Counted from the first letter of the stretch, positions 22,334 through 33,993 are shown. The stretch is 64,000 nt of DNA from Nipponacmea schrenckii (GCA_030562195.1 CM060199.1:24076338-24140337); one strand, 5' to 3'. Notes: generated by a model from the sequence alone, not told the origin. Program-made: numbers and translations.

Positions 22334-22890
22334 GTAAGCTTTTAAAGTTTTCAAACAGTCCAACTTGTTGAATTTTAGTTAGACATTCTGCTACAGTTGC
22401 CTATGTCCTTCTGTCAAGGGCTACTGCTTGATCTGCTTCCAAGGTTTCTGGGTATACATATGTGGATATGGTTTAGATAGATATTTGTAAATTTAATCGA
22501 AAATATGAATTAGGCTTAAAACAAAACTTGATACGCAAATGAATGCTTGTTCAATAAAGTTGAAGCCACATGAACTATTTCACAAAGTTTGTTACTGGTT
22601 ACTTGTTAATTCAGTTGTTGCAAATAACATGGATTCCCTAAAGCATCACAATTTGTAAAACATTAGAAAAATATAATCTGCTATAGATAAATTAATGTAG
22701 TCCTCAAGGCTTGTGTCCACATATACATTAAAAATATTAGTTTACAAAATTATGCATCTTTATACACCCATACAAAATTGTTTACGATAGGAAAATTAAC
22801 AATCGATTGACAAGCTTTGTTATGCAGTTTGTTTTCGTTTTTTTTTTGTGGGACTTTGCGGTTTGTTTTCAGTTGGTTTTTTTTGTTTTT
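22334..22890. other. Probable intron sequence, nothing recognised
   Basis: AT-rich sequence after the donor at 22334. No ORF or repeat end was seen before family X begins near 22891. Confidence 0.45.
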
Positions 22891-25860
22891 GTTTTTTTTG
22901 AAATTTACACACCTCACTGTGCCTAGGCTGCAATAGTTGCAACATTGTCTCAACATCTCCAGACCTTCTGTAGTGGCAACGTTTCTAATGAATATAAATT
23001 GGAACAATTTTGCAAATCCAGAAGTGCTGCGTTGCAACATGTTTAATAAGTTGGTCAGTGGCTCTAGAAGTCGCAATTGTTAATCGATTTTCTTCGGGTT
23101 TGCATTTTTCGAAACTTGAAATAATTTTCAACAAGATAACAGTTAAAAAAATTCGAAATTTGAAAATTCATAGCACACATTTTTTTGCCGTATTTTGCAC
23201 AGTTTTGCAACTTTGCTATTTTAAGACTGATTGATCTGAAAATTTGGGTTCCTTCAAATGTCACCAATATAAAAACATTGGCGGAGTTAAAATTTTTGCT
23301 TCATTTCCGGTTTTAATGTAAAAAGGGTTTAAACTTCCGGTTGACCTTCTTGTGCTGTAATTGATGTATCGCAACAAAATTTATGTCAATCTTAATTAAA
23401 TTAGAAGACAAAAAAAAACGAACAAGAAAAAATCCGAACCGGAAGTGAAACTTTGGCCGCCATCTTGAAATGTTACGTTTTTGTAAAACTAAAAATAGGG
23501 ATTCAGGGTTAAGTCTAATTTCCGTGATAATTACACTTCTGGAAACCTCAGTTGATTCTGAAAAAAACATAGGGAGCCGATTTTGAATTTCGTTTGTGCA
23601 TTTAGCAACATCCCGTTGAATTTTTTCGAAGTTGGGGGGGTTATTTCTCGTGACCTTGACCTTTGGTGACAGTGACCTTTAGTAGGTAAAAGGTCATTGA
23701 CCTTGGCCATCAGTTGATATTTTGACTTTTGACCTCTGACGTCTACTTCCGGCTTTATAGCTGCCCTGAAAACAGAAAAAATCACAACTCTGGACTGCTC
23801 TAGAGCGTGACGTTAGAGTGTTAATTTTTTCAGATTCTTAACCCTTTCAACTCAAGCGGCTGGTATACCGGCCACGTGATGACGCTATATATACCCGAGC
23901 GGCCGTTGCCAAGTGATGTCATACAACATTAACGTCACACACTTTACGAAATGTTGCTGGGAGAACAGGGTATATAACGTTTCATCTAAATAACATTCAG
24001 TGTTCAAACGGTTAAGGTGCTTTTTGTACTCTTTTCAACGATATATAAAAAATGTTTTTAAAATGAAAATTGAATATTTTGATTTTTGAAAATAAAAGTA
24101 CATTTTACAGTATTTTCGCTTTTTATACGCCCACATGGAAATGTGGACGTATATTGCCATCGCCCCTGTCCGTCCGTCCATATTTGTTGTATCCACGATA
24201 GAGGCTACAGTTTTTATCCGATCTTAATGAAACTTGGTATGCATGTATATATAGATGATATCTCAGGCAAGTTCGAAAATGGAAATTATCGCATGAACGG
24301 TTTTTGAGTTATTGCACTTGACTTAGTAAAAACGCGTCAAATTTGGTTTGTATCAACAATAGAGGCTACAGTTTTTATCCGATATTAATGAAACTTGATA
24401 TACATGTATATGTTGATGATATCTCGGTCAAGTTCGAAAATGGAAATTATCGCATGAACGCCTTTTGAGTTATTGCCCTTGACTTAGTAAAAACGCGTCA
24501 AATTTGGGTTGTATCCACAATAGAGGCTACAGTTTTTATCTGATCTTAATGAAACTTGGTATACATGTATATATTGATGATATCTTGGTCAAGTTCGAAA
24601 ATAGAAATAATCGCATAAGCGGTTTTTGAGTTATTGCCCTTGACATAGTAAAAACGCGTCAAATTCAGGTTGTATCCACAATAGAAGCTACAGTTTTTAT
24701 CCGATCTTAATGAAATTTGGTATACATGTATATATTGATGATATCTCGGTCAAGTTCGAAAATAGAAATAATTGCATGAGCAGTTTTTGAGTTATTGTCC
24801 TTGACTTAGTAAAAACGTGTCAAATTTCGGTTGTATCCACAATAGAGGCTACAGTTTTTATTCGATCTTAATGAAACTTGGTATACATGTATATATTGAT
24901 GATATCTCGGTCAAGTACGAAAATAGAAATAATCGCATGAGCGGTTTTTGAGTTATTACCCTTGACTTAGTAAAAACCGTGTCAAATTTGGGTTCTTTCC
25001 ACAAAGAGGCTACAGTTTTTATCCGATCTTAATGAAACTTGGTATACATGTATATATTGATGATATCTCGGTCAAGTTCGAAAATGGAAATTATTGCATG
25101 AACGGTTTTTGAGTTATTGCCCTTGATTTAGAAAAATCTTGTCAAAATTTTAGTTTCAATGCAATAAATCCTCCAATTTTCAGAGGATGTTGATGAAACT
25201 TGGTGTGAGCATTGGAATTGATTAGGCCTCAGTCAAGTTTGAATTTGACAGTTTTTCAATGAATTGTTTTAAGTAATTGCCCTTGACTTAGTAAAATTGC
25301 GTCAAAATTCTATTGTGGTTGCAATAAGAAGCTTCAATTTTCAAAGGATTTTGATGGAACTTGGTGTAAGCATCAGAATTGATAAGACATTAGTCCAGTT
25401 TGAATTTCTGACTTTTTTTAACAAATGGTATTTGTGGGTGCAAAATAAGCTACAATTTTTTAATAGATTTGATGAAACTTGGTATGAGTATTGAAATAGA
25501 TAAGATGGTGGTCAAGTTCTAATTTGACAATTTTCCATGAACAGTTTTTGAGTTTTTGCCCTTAACTTCAATATTAATTCCGTGAATGTTTTTTGAGTTA
25601 TTGCTCTATTTATTTTTCAATTTCAATGCTGCCAGTGGGCGTATGTTACCTTGCCTGACACGCTATCTTTTGAAATGTATGTGTGTATATCTTATGATCT
25701 TTCAATTTACCATATATATGGGTCAGCGAGTTACATCTGTAGGAAATAATGTCTTTCAAAAAAGCACTTTGCACACAGATACCTAATTGCTTTGGCCAGT
25801 TCATTCCAGATAATCAGATGATTCGGCCTGTTTGTTGCTATTTCTCGACATTAGCAAACC
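22891..25860. repeat. Interspersed repeat family X, copy 2, split by an insertion
   Basis: Collinear with 11580-12725 from ACACACCTCACTGTG to TATTTTCGCT at 24119. It is then interrupted by a pearl-type element and continues at 25671 with TGAAATGTATGTGTGTATAT. It includes a TGACCTTGACCTTTGGTGAC run at about 23650-23710. No coding capacity was seen. Confidence 0.7.
24120..25670 (+). mobile_element. Pearl-type element inserted in family X copy 2
   Basis: Starts T5 plus TATACGCCCACATGGAAATG with inverted TGGACGTATA, a (CCGT) tract, about nine family B/C monomers, and ends CTGCCAGTGGGCGTATGTTA, then CTATCTTT. The uninterrupted site (TTGC-TTTTT-GAAATGTATG) is present in family X copy 1 near 12567, so the ends are well defined to within the T-run. 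Confidence 0.9.
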
Positions 25861-26486
25861 GGTTGATTTTCTTCTAATTTTGGAAGCTTATTTCTCGTGA
25901 CCTTGATCTTTGGTTACCTTGACCTTTAGTAGGTCAAAGATCATTGACCTCATCTATCAGTTAATACTTTGACATTTGACCTCTGACGTCTACTTCCGGT
26001 TTTATAGCAGCCCGAAAACAGCAAAATTTGCAACTTTGGACTGCTCTAAAGCATGACCTAATTAATTTAATGTTTTTTTCAGATTCTAAAGTTACATTTT
26101 GTCCTCTTCCAACGATATATTTCAGACATTTTTTTAATGAAAATTTTATTTTTGCACTTTTAAAATTAAAGTACATGTTGCTTTTTTTAAATGTATGTGT
26201 GTATATCAAATATTCAAATTTATACTGTAAATATACATTCTAAATGTGAAGAGATTGAGGCAAAAAAAAATGAGATGGGCGTGGCACATCCAGGTAAACT
26301 TCCGATTCACCATTTTTATGGTTTACGGCATTACGCCTGTAGGAAATAACGTTTTTCAAAAAATGACCTTGCACACAGATACCTCAGTACTTTGGCCAGT
26401 TGATCCCTGAAAATCAGATGTTTCGGCCTGTTTGTTGCAATTTGCAACGTTAGCAAAGTCCCACTCTGTGCCACAAGTGGCTCTAG
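25861..26486. repeat. Interspersed repeat family X, copy 3 (partial)
   Basis: Shares CTTATTTCTCGTGACCTTGA, AGGTCAAAGATCATTGACCT, GATGGGCGTGGCACATCC and the terminal TGGCTCTAGTTTT with the other copies. It ends where a pearl-type 5' end begins. Confidence 0.6.
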
Positions 26487-26566
26487 TTTTTATACGCCCA
26501 CATATAATGTGAGTCAAATCCAAATTAAAAAACACTGTCATATAAAAAACTTTTTTTTTTCCAACG

Positions 26567-26596
26567 TTTCCCTCTAATACAATAGAGCTTCCTCAG
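26567..26596 (-). ncRNA. Hammerhead-ribozyme-like core, left PLE arm (sense to the endonuclease)
   Basis: On the minus strand: CTGAGGA, hairpin CTCTA...TAGAG, then GAAAC and GTTGG. It lies about 170 bases after the endonuclease stop, in the 3' region, as in other PLEs. The sequence match to the fragment at 19493 is exact in the core. Full folding was not tested. Confidence 0.55.
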
Positions 26597-26765
26597 GGAG
26601 GGCTAAATACAAAATGAAGAGAAAAAGACAGTACAAAAATTATGACGTCATAATGCTAATGACCTCACCAGTACTACATAACAACATTGGTAACAAAATT
26701 TCATCAATAGAAAAGTACCAAAATTTTAAAGAGAGTGTTGATCTAAATTATAGTAAGGCCTATAG

Positions 26766-27240
26766 TTATTTGATAAAGTTTAACAGGCTGTCAGGATTAT
26801 GTTCATTTAAGCCATTAGGCCACACAGTATTCAGTCTATGTTTCCAGAATGACTCTGCCAAATCTAATTTATGTTTGTCTTCATGGTATATTTTCTGAAG
26901 GATAGTCCAAGTTAAGGAATGACCTGGAATGTTAAAATGTGGAGCCACTCTAGGTGCTTTACCATCTTTCTTTAATTTTATGTTTGAACGATGCTTATTA
27001 AGTCTTACACTAAATGAAGTAACAGTTTCCCCTACATATTGAATTCCACATTCCGAACATGTTAAACAATAAATCACATAATTGGATGTGCAATTAACAG
27101 CATCTTTGATGAAAAACACTCTGGAGTCTTTACTTGTTATTGTATTGGTGGTATTGATGGTGTCACACGCTTTACATGGAGGTCTTCGTCGTAAGCAAGG
27201 TGAGCATCCCCAAGTATCTACATTCGATTCCCGGATTCCC
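26766..27240 (-). CDS. PLE GIY-YIG endonuclease domain (truncated protein)
   Basis: A minus-strand frame is open from about 27240 to the stop at 26766. An upstream cysteine cluster (GCSPCLRRRPPCKAC) precedes NYVIYCLTCSECGIQYVGET, the GIY-YIG core in the form used by Penelope-like elements, and VRLNKHRS with the catalytic Arg. Then come APHFNIPGHSLTW and a tail with LAESFWKHRLNTVWPNGLNE. GIY-YIG nucleases nick target DNA to prime reverse transcription of the element RNA. The whole reverse transcriptase that normally precedes it is absent. The endonuclease reads without a stop and keeps the main motifs, so truncation may have preceded insertion. No ATG suits the start; 27240 is where homology fades. 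Confidence 0.8.
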
Positions 27241-27481
27241 GTCGAAAAATAAGTCCTGGTGGCTTAAATGAACATAATCCTGACAGCCTTAAAAACTTTT
27301 CCAAATAACTATAGGCCTTACTATAATTTAGATCAACACTCTCTTTAAAATTTTGGTACTTTTCCATTGATGAAATATTTTTACCAATGTTGTTATGTAG
27401 GACTGGTGAGGTCATTAGCATTATGACGTCATAATTTTTGTACTAACTGTCTTTTTCTCTTCATTTTGTATTTAGCCCTCC

Positions 27482-27511
27482 CTGAGGAAGCTCTATTGTA
27501 TTAGAAGGAAA
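27482..27511 (+). ncRNA. Hammerhead-like core, right PLE arm (antisense to the endonuclease)
   Basis: CTGAGGA, hairpin CTCTA...TAGAA, GAAACGTAGG. Compared with the other two cores it has a stem II mismatch and a T-to-A change after GAAACG, so it may be inactive. Confidence 0.5.
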
Positions 27512-28530
27512 CGTAGGAAAAAAAATGGTTTTTTATATGACAGTGTTTTTTAATTTGGATTTGACTCACTTTGTATCCTGTCATTAGAATCCAGCTTATT
27601 AATTTAAACTGTGATCACCATTATCTTCTTCATGATTGACTTGGATGTTCAATCATTATTATTAGTTTTATGGTGCACATATAATGTGGACGTATATTGC
27701 GGTTGACCCTGTCCGTCCGTCCACAATTGCTTGTGGCCACAATAGAGACCACAGTTTTCATTGGATTACAATGAAACTTGGTATGTGTCTCTAACATCAT
27801 AAAATCTCTGTTCCTTTCGAAAACCAGCTTTCTGACTTTTACTGTTGGTGAGTTATGCCCTCTTTTTTAGCGAAAATTTGTCAAATTCAGCTTGTGGGCG
27901 CGATACAGGCCACAATTTTTGTCCAATCTTTTCGAAACTTGGTATGTGTCTCTATCATCATATAATCTCGGTTCCTTTCGAAAACCAGCTTTCTGACTCT
28001 TACGGTTGGTGAGTTATGCCCTCTTTTTTAGCGAAACTTCGTCAAATTCAGCTTGTGGGTGCGATACAGGCCACAATTTTTTTCTGATCTTTTCGAAACT
28101 TGGTAGGTGTCTTTGTCATCATAAAATCTCGGTTCCTTTTGAAAATCAGCTTTCTGACTTTTACGGTTAGTGAGCTATGCCCCCTTTCTTAGTGAGAATT
28201 CGTCAAATTCAGCTTGTAGGTGTGATACAGGCTACAATGTTTATCCAAACATTTTTATATGCCGACATGTGGACGTATATTGCGGTTGACTCTGTGTGTC
28301 CGGACGTATGTACGTCCGTCCGTTCGTCGTCCGTCCACAATTGCTTGTGGCCACAATAGAGACCACAGTTTTCATCAGATTTCAATGAAACTTGGTATGC
28401 TTGTTCATATTGATGAGATCTTGGATGGGTTCGAATTTCATGAAATTTCGATCATTGGTTCCTGCCTTTCTGACTTTTTTGCTGTTGGTGTTTTGCTCAC
28501 AAATAAAAATTTGCTGCTGGTGGGCGTATA

Positions 28531-29483
28531 ACCTTTCGGGCGTCCGCTCGTTATTTTTATTTGGGAAGCTAGCTGGCTCAATCTGAAAATGATAGGATAT
28601 GTATGTTTTGATCGTAGATCTTAAAATGGGCTGGAATCAAAAATGAATATCTAGCATAAAAGTTTTTGTTACCCGGAAGGGTGCTTATTATCGGATCTGA
28701 AATTTACAGGATATAGAGAAAAGGCCACAACAAAAAAACTAGAGCCGTACGCCTTACGGCACTGAAGCAGTGCATTGCATTACGGAATTGCAGCATTAAG
28801 AATTCAAAAAATGCAATTATGTATTTGCATTGTTTCTTTTAGACATTGAGAAAGGTGTTTTACAAAACGTTGAAAAAAAAAACAATTCGTGTTCTAATGG
28901 ACATAACACCTTATTTGAGATTACAAATTGATTTTGGATTTCATTAACTTTCCAGATCGTTAATACTTTTAATCTGTTTATTTATTATTCATACATCTAT
29001 CTTAGTAAGAAACATTAGATCCTGCAATTTGTGGCAAGTTGCCAAGGTATAACATAGAGACATCAAATTAACAGCGCAACTTTACATCTTTAAGAGTGTA
29101 TTTGCGTCCCATAGATATATAATAACTTTGCAACGTCGAATTAACAGACCGTTTTATAGGAAATATTCGAAATTTTAAAATGCTGATTAAACCTCAAGTA
29201 TAATTCTTACAATAAAGCTTAATATATCAATAGATAGATCTTCTCTAGACCTATCACATTTGTACAAGTCAAAAGTTCGCCAAATGTCAAGGTCACAATA
29301 TCAAAATCAAAATTCAAAAATCGGTTTCCATATATATTTCGGCAATCTGTTATAGATTCTATATACATCAAAAAAACACAAATATACATCAAAATAACAC
29401 AAATGGAATTATCCCCCGAGACCCTATTTCAATTTAAAGAATAACACGCACAGTTAGTATAGAAGAAATTACAAAATTTGGTG
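28531..29483. other. No recognised gene; family X-like terminus at 28738-28766
   Basis: AT-rich sequence. ACTAGAGCCGTACGCCTTAC at 28739 is the inverse of the family X start near 11565. No ORFs or exons were seen. Confidence 0.45.
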
Positions 29484-30420
29484 ACGAGAGGTACCAAAAA
29501 TAATAATCACGGTGCAAGTATTTTGGATGGCTTTTATAGTAGGAACAATTGATTGTCATGCTTTATGACATGCCTCAATACGTAATCGAGTCTTGCCTGA
29601 ATATAAATACGGTTACCAGAATAACTGGGTTTTAATATAATCCATTGTTTTCCTAATTATTCATCAGATATGATACACAAGGTTCATGTCGTCCATTTTT
29701 TCATTTCCGTTGAGAGGCAATACTAGTCGATAAACCTATGCGGGGGGGTAAAAGCAGGCGATAAAAATAAACTATTGAGAGAATCATGTCACTCCAGCGA
29801 GGATTAAAGACTTAATTAAGAAAGACAATGATATTTATTTATGTTAAACAAACAAAACAATCACAATTAAGTATTCACACAAAAGGAACTGACGCAATTT
29901 CATGATTATTATTTGCATTATGATTACAAGTATAATGGGGCCTATTAGTCTTACACCAAGTAGTTACCGTTAGCCCTTCGAATTCCTGTCAATGATATCT
30001 TCTTCAATACGTCTAAATTTACCGGCTAATAGCACATTTTTATTCCAAGAGAATATCATCCTCAGTACCGTAATTTAATAGCATGATACATGATTTCTAA
30101 ATAACACTCAATAATACCATTTAGAGAGATTAAAAGCAATAAATACAGGATTAAAATAAATTTTATTATAAAAATAAATAGTAGAAACGTAAGTTTCAGT
30201 GGAACATTGTTTATTATAAAAAAAAATCTATGAATGGTGACTTACGTATTGACAACTATTTCCCGATATTGGTGTCTGTGAAATGCCAACTTAAAGTCGT
30301 ATTTTTTCCGTGAAAAGGGGTGCGCACTAAACATGGGTAAATGAATTTTCCCCGATTTCGCAGAGGCAAGGAAGCGGTGCGCATTATACATTCCTGCGCA
30401 CTATATTCGGAATTATACGG
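29484..30420. mobile_element. TIR transposon family Y, copy 1 (left end missing)
   Basis: Collinear with 55237-56359 of copy 2, from ACGAGAGGTACCAAAAATAA to the terminal GCGCACTATATTCGGAATTATACGG. The left part of the element is missing. The right end abuts family Z sequence, whose uninterrupted form is at about 9840-9860. No transposase was seen. Confidence 0.75.
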
Positions 30421-31233
30421 TATCTTCAATATTCTGGAAGTGCAAAATTCAACTTTAACAGCAAATAACATCAAAACCGGAAGAGATATCGAAATTTTGA
30501 AAATTGATTATAGTTTGCAATCAAAATGTATAAATATCTTTTAATTTTGAGATCGATCAAAATAAAAATGTAGAGGTTGAAAAAAACGCAAAATTAATTA
30601 ATCGCGATGTACGTCATTTCGGGTTGGACAAAATGGCATGAAAATACTTCATGTAGTTTAGTTTCGCAGGTTTTGTGGGAGAATTGTTAACAGTTTTTAT
30701 GTGGCGTTTGTAGTTTTGGGAAGGATTTGAAAAAAAAAAAAAGAAATAAAGAAACCATTTCGAATACAAAGCAGTGCGTTCTACAACTCATCAAAACTTT
30801 TGAATCACTTCAGGTTCGTGCATGGGGACTTCCGGTTTCTTGAATTACCTTGAGCGACCTGCTTCCCGTGTAATTCACAAATGTAGAATCACCTAATAAA
30901 TAAAAATATAACGTGAAAGTCACGTATGCGCTGTTACATCAGAGTTGCTCATTTTAGCAAAATTTTAATAAGTTGGCTAAATTTTATCTGATTTCTATGA
31001 TTTTGGTGTCTATTAAAATCTTGTTACTTTATCTAAAAAATGTTGGAAAAAGGGATTTTGATTTTCGAATTTAAATTCTTTTTTATTCCCGTTTGAATTT
31101 TTTGAAAATTCAAAATTCTATATTAAGTGACATTGACCTTCATTGACCTTGAAATTCTCAATGTAGAATATCCTTGACCTCAGCTATCCATAGGTATGCT
31201 TATATTGGTAGACAATCTTTAACTTCCAGGTTT

Positions 31234-31268
<35 letters not shown>

Positions 31269-31491
31269 GCGTGTGCGTGTGTGTCTGTTCACATTTTTCT
31301 TGTACTCACTCTACAGTCTACAATTCTCAATGGATCTTTTTTATTTTTGTTATATGGGTTAAATAGAGGATCCCTGATTGATTTTGGTGCTGATCAGACA
31401 ATTTTTGGCCGAGATATAGCATAAAACTTCAGGGTAACAGTCTTGTACTTATTTTCCGGTCGACAATATTGACAATTCGACAGACCTCCCC
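30421..31491. other. Family Z remnant, TGACCT-rich stretch and GT microsatellite; no gene
   Basis: 30421-30545 is an inverted copy of part of 9699-9850. 31128-31190 carries TGACCTTCATTGACCTTG as in family X. 31236-31284 is a GT/GC dinucleotide run. No coding sequence was seen. Confidence 0.6.
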
Positions 31492-33607
31492 TTTTTATAC
31501 GCCCACATGAAATGGGGGGCGTATATTGTCGTCACCCACATCCGTCCGTCCGTCCGTCCGTCCATCCACAATTGCTCGTAAACACTCTACACGGTGTAAT
31601 TCTTGACGGATTTAGATGAAACTTAATATGAGTGTTTATGATCACGCAAGGATGAACCCTATTGAAAATCGAAATCGGAAAAAAATGAGTATGAGTTCGT
31701 GCCCTTGTTCTTGAATGGCTCGTAAACACTCTACAAGGTGCAATTCTTGACCGATTTTGATGAAACTTGGTGTGAGAGTATGTTATAACTCAAGGATAAA
31801 CCCTATCGAAAATCAGCGAAATCGAAAAACATTTAGTATGAGTTATTGCCCTTGTTCTTGAAAACGCGTTCAATTTTAGCTTGTAAACATTCTTGAGAGA
31901 ACAATTTTTAATGGATTTTAATGAAACTTGGCCTGAGTATTTGTTATCACCCAAGGATGAAGCCTATTGAAAACCAGTCAAATCGAAAAAAAATTAATAT
32001 CAGTTATTGCCCTTGTTTTTGAAAACGCGTTCAATTTTTAGCTTGTAAACACTCTACAAAGCACAGTTATTGACCGATTTTGACGAAACTTGCTGAAATT
32101 GTTTAATATCACCCAAGAATGAACCCTTTTGAAAATAGCACATATCGAAATATATTTAATAGAAATTATTGCCTTTGTTCTATAAAATGTGTTGGATTTT
32201 TGCCTTGTAAACACTCTACAAGTCACAAATCTTGAGCGATTTTGACATAACTTGGCATGAGTATTTGTAATCACCTAAGGATGAACCCTATTGAAATTCA
32301 GTTAAATCGAAAAATATTTAGTATCAGTTATTGCCCTTGTGTTTGAAAACGCGTTCAATTTTAGCTTGTAAGCACTCTAGAAAGAACAATTCTTAATGGA
32401 TTTTGATAAAACTTGGCTTGAGTATTTGTTTTTACCCAAGGATGAACCTTATTGAAAATATATTTAGTGTCAGTTATTGCCCTTGTGTTTGAAAACAGGT
32501 TTAACTTTTTAATAAATACTCTAGAAGGTACAATTCATGACCAATGTTGACAAAACTCACTGAAATTGTTGGATATCGCAAGGGATGAGCCTAATTGAAA
32601 ATTAAAATTATCAAAATATATCTAATATGAATTATTGCCCTTGTTCTTTTAAACGCGTTCGATTTTTGTCTCGTAAACACTCTACATGGCACAATTCTTG
32701 ATGGATTTCGATGAAACTCAAGGATGAACCCTATTGAAAAGCGAAATCGAAGTTTTTTTTTTAGTATGAGTTACTGCCCTTGTTCTTGAAAACGCATTCA
32801 ATTTTAGCTTGTAAACACTCTAGAAAGAACTATTCTTAATGGATTTTGATTAACTTTGGCTTGAGTATTTGTTTTTACCCAAGGATGAACCCTATTATAA
32901 ATCAAATAAATAGAAATATATTTAGTGTCAGTTATAGCCCTTGTTCTTGAAAACGCGTTCAATTTTAGCTTGTAAACACTCTAGAAAGAACAATTTTTAA
33001 TGGATTTTGATGTAACTTGGCTGGAGTATTTGTTGTCTCCCAAGGATGAACTCTATTGAAAATCGAAAAATATTTAGTACAAGTTATTGCCCTTGTTTTT
33101 GAAAACGCGTTCAATTTAACTCGTAAACACTCTAGAAAGAACAATTTTGAATGGATTTTGATGAAGCTTGGCTTTAGTATTTGTTTTCTCACATGGATAA
33201 ACCCTATTGAAAATCAGATAAATCGAAAAATATTTAGTGTCAGTTATTGGGCCTGTTTTCAAAATCGCTTTCAACTTTTGGCTTGTGAACACTCTAAACA
33301 TTCATTTTTGACAAAACTCGCTGAAATTGTTTAATATCAACCAAGAATGAGGCTTATTAAGAATTAAAATATCAAAATATTATTAAGGGTGAACCCTATT
33401 GCAAATCATAAAAATACCGAAAAATATTTAATGAGTTGAGTTAGGTACAATTCTTGACAGTTTTTAATGAAACTAGAGACCCTAGAAAAAAATATATGGT
33501 GGAAGGTTGAATATTTCATTCCACTTTTGTAACCTTACTGAAAAGTTTTTATTTGAAATAAATGCTGCCAGTGGGCGTATATTACCTTGCCTGGCAAGCT
33601 ATCTTTT
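31492..33607 (+). mobile_element. Pearl-type element, complete stand-alone copy (family A)
   Basis: About 2.1 kb: T5 plus TATACGCCCACATGAAATGG, inverted GGGGGGCGTATATT, a short (CCGT) tract, about a dozen roughly 161-bp monomers, and the end CTGCCAGTGGGCGTATATTA, CTTGCCTGGCAAGCTATC. Individual monomers are distinguishable and appear in the same order as in the copies at 7006 and 58036. It provides the empty-site reading for the 7006 insertion. It encodes no protein; the short ORFs are repeat translations. Confidence 0.92.
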
Positions 33608-33993
33608 GACGTCACAACCAATCAGAACGCGTGAATTCAATAAACCTGCGAATTGTAGTCTCTGTCACCCAGACTGATTACTATTACATAGATATCAGAA
33701 GGATTGGATTGTCGAGATTAACCTTGGTCTAAATTATGTCGATCTTGTCACTTCTACAGCTTAAATTTCTTTCTTTTTTTATTTCACGAAGGTTTGTGTT
33801 TGTGTTATTATATTATCAAAGTATGCAGTGCATTCGTCAAACAATGTTATTATGACATGTAAAATAGTGAGAGTCAATATCTTGACGATAGTCTTCTCGA
33901 CTAACTTTCCAAAGAAAATCTCCGATTAAGTAGGTCAAATTCTGAAATGGATTTCCTACCCTACATTATGTTTGAAGGCCTAACTTATCTTTA
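33608..33993. other. No recognised feature
   Basis: Unique-looking sequence with no ORF or repeat end. Confidence 0.5.

Larger units (their letters stand above)
26512..27675 (-). mobile_element. Penelope-like element (PLE), short copy with 13-bp target duplication
   Basis: A 1164-bp insertion lies between two copies of CACATATAATGTG (26499-26511 and 27676-27688) in a pearl-type 5' end. About 300 bases at the left (26512-26814) and right (27259-27565) are inverted copies of each other. Each includes the end of the endonuclease frame and a hammerhead-like core. Only the GIY-YIG endonuclease part of the usual RT-endonuclease protein remains. Inverted terminal segments and variable-length target duplications are normal for PLEs. 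The RT is missing, so the copy is non-autonomous. Confidence 0.85.
26487..28530 (+). mobile_element. Pearl-type element, family E monomers, split by a PLE
   Basis: The 5' end TTTTTATACGCCCACATATA is cut at 26511 by a Penelope-like insertion and resumes at 27689 with GACGTATATTGCGG and (CCGT)n. Family E monomers carry TCGAAAACCAGCTTTCTGAC and GTGAGTTATGCCCTC. A second, diverged 5' end (TTTTTATATGCCGACATGTG) lies at 28253, suggesting another nested copy. A degenerate 3' end, GCTGGTGGGCGTATAACC, is at 28512-28529. Confidence 0.75.

Noticed and set aside
18101..25670. Regular about 161-bp repeats considered as CRISPR arrays or centromeric satellite
   Set aside because: Period and divergence do not fit CRISPR, and arrays are bounded by element ends and target sites, so they are transposed arrays.
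26614..26898. A 94-codon plus ORF and its 67-codon partner (27218-27421, minus)
   Set aside because: They lie in the inverted PLE arms, antisense to the end of the endonuclease frame; similarity between them reflects the inverted repeat.
31174..31424. ORFs with VCVCVCVC runs
   Set aside because: Translation of a GT microsatellite.
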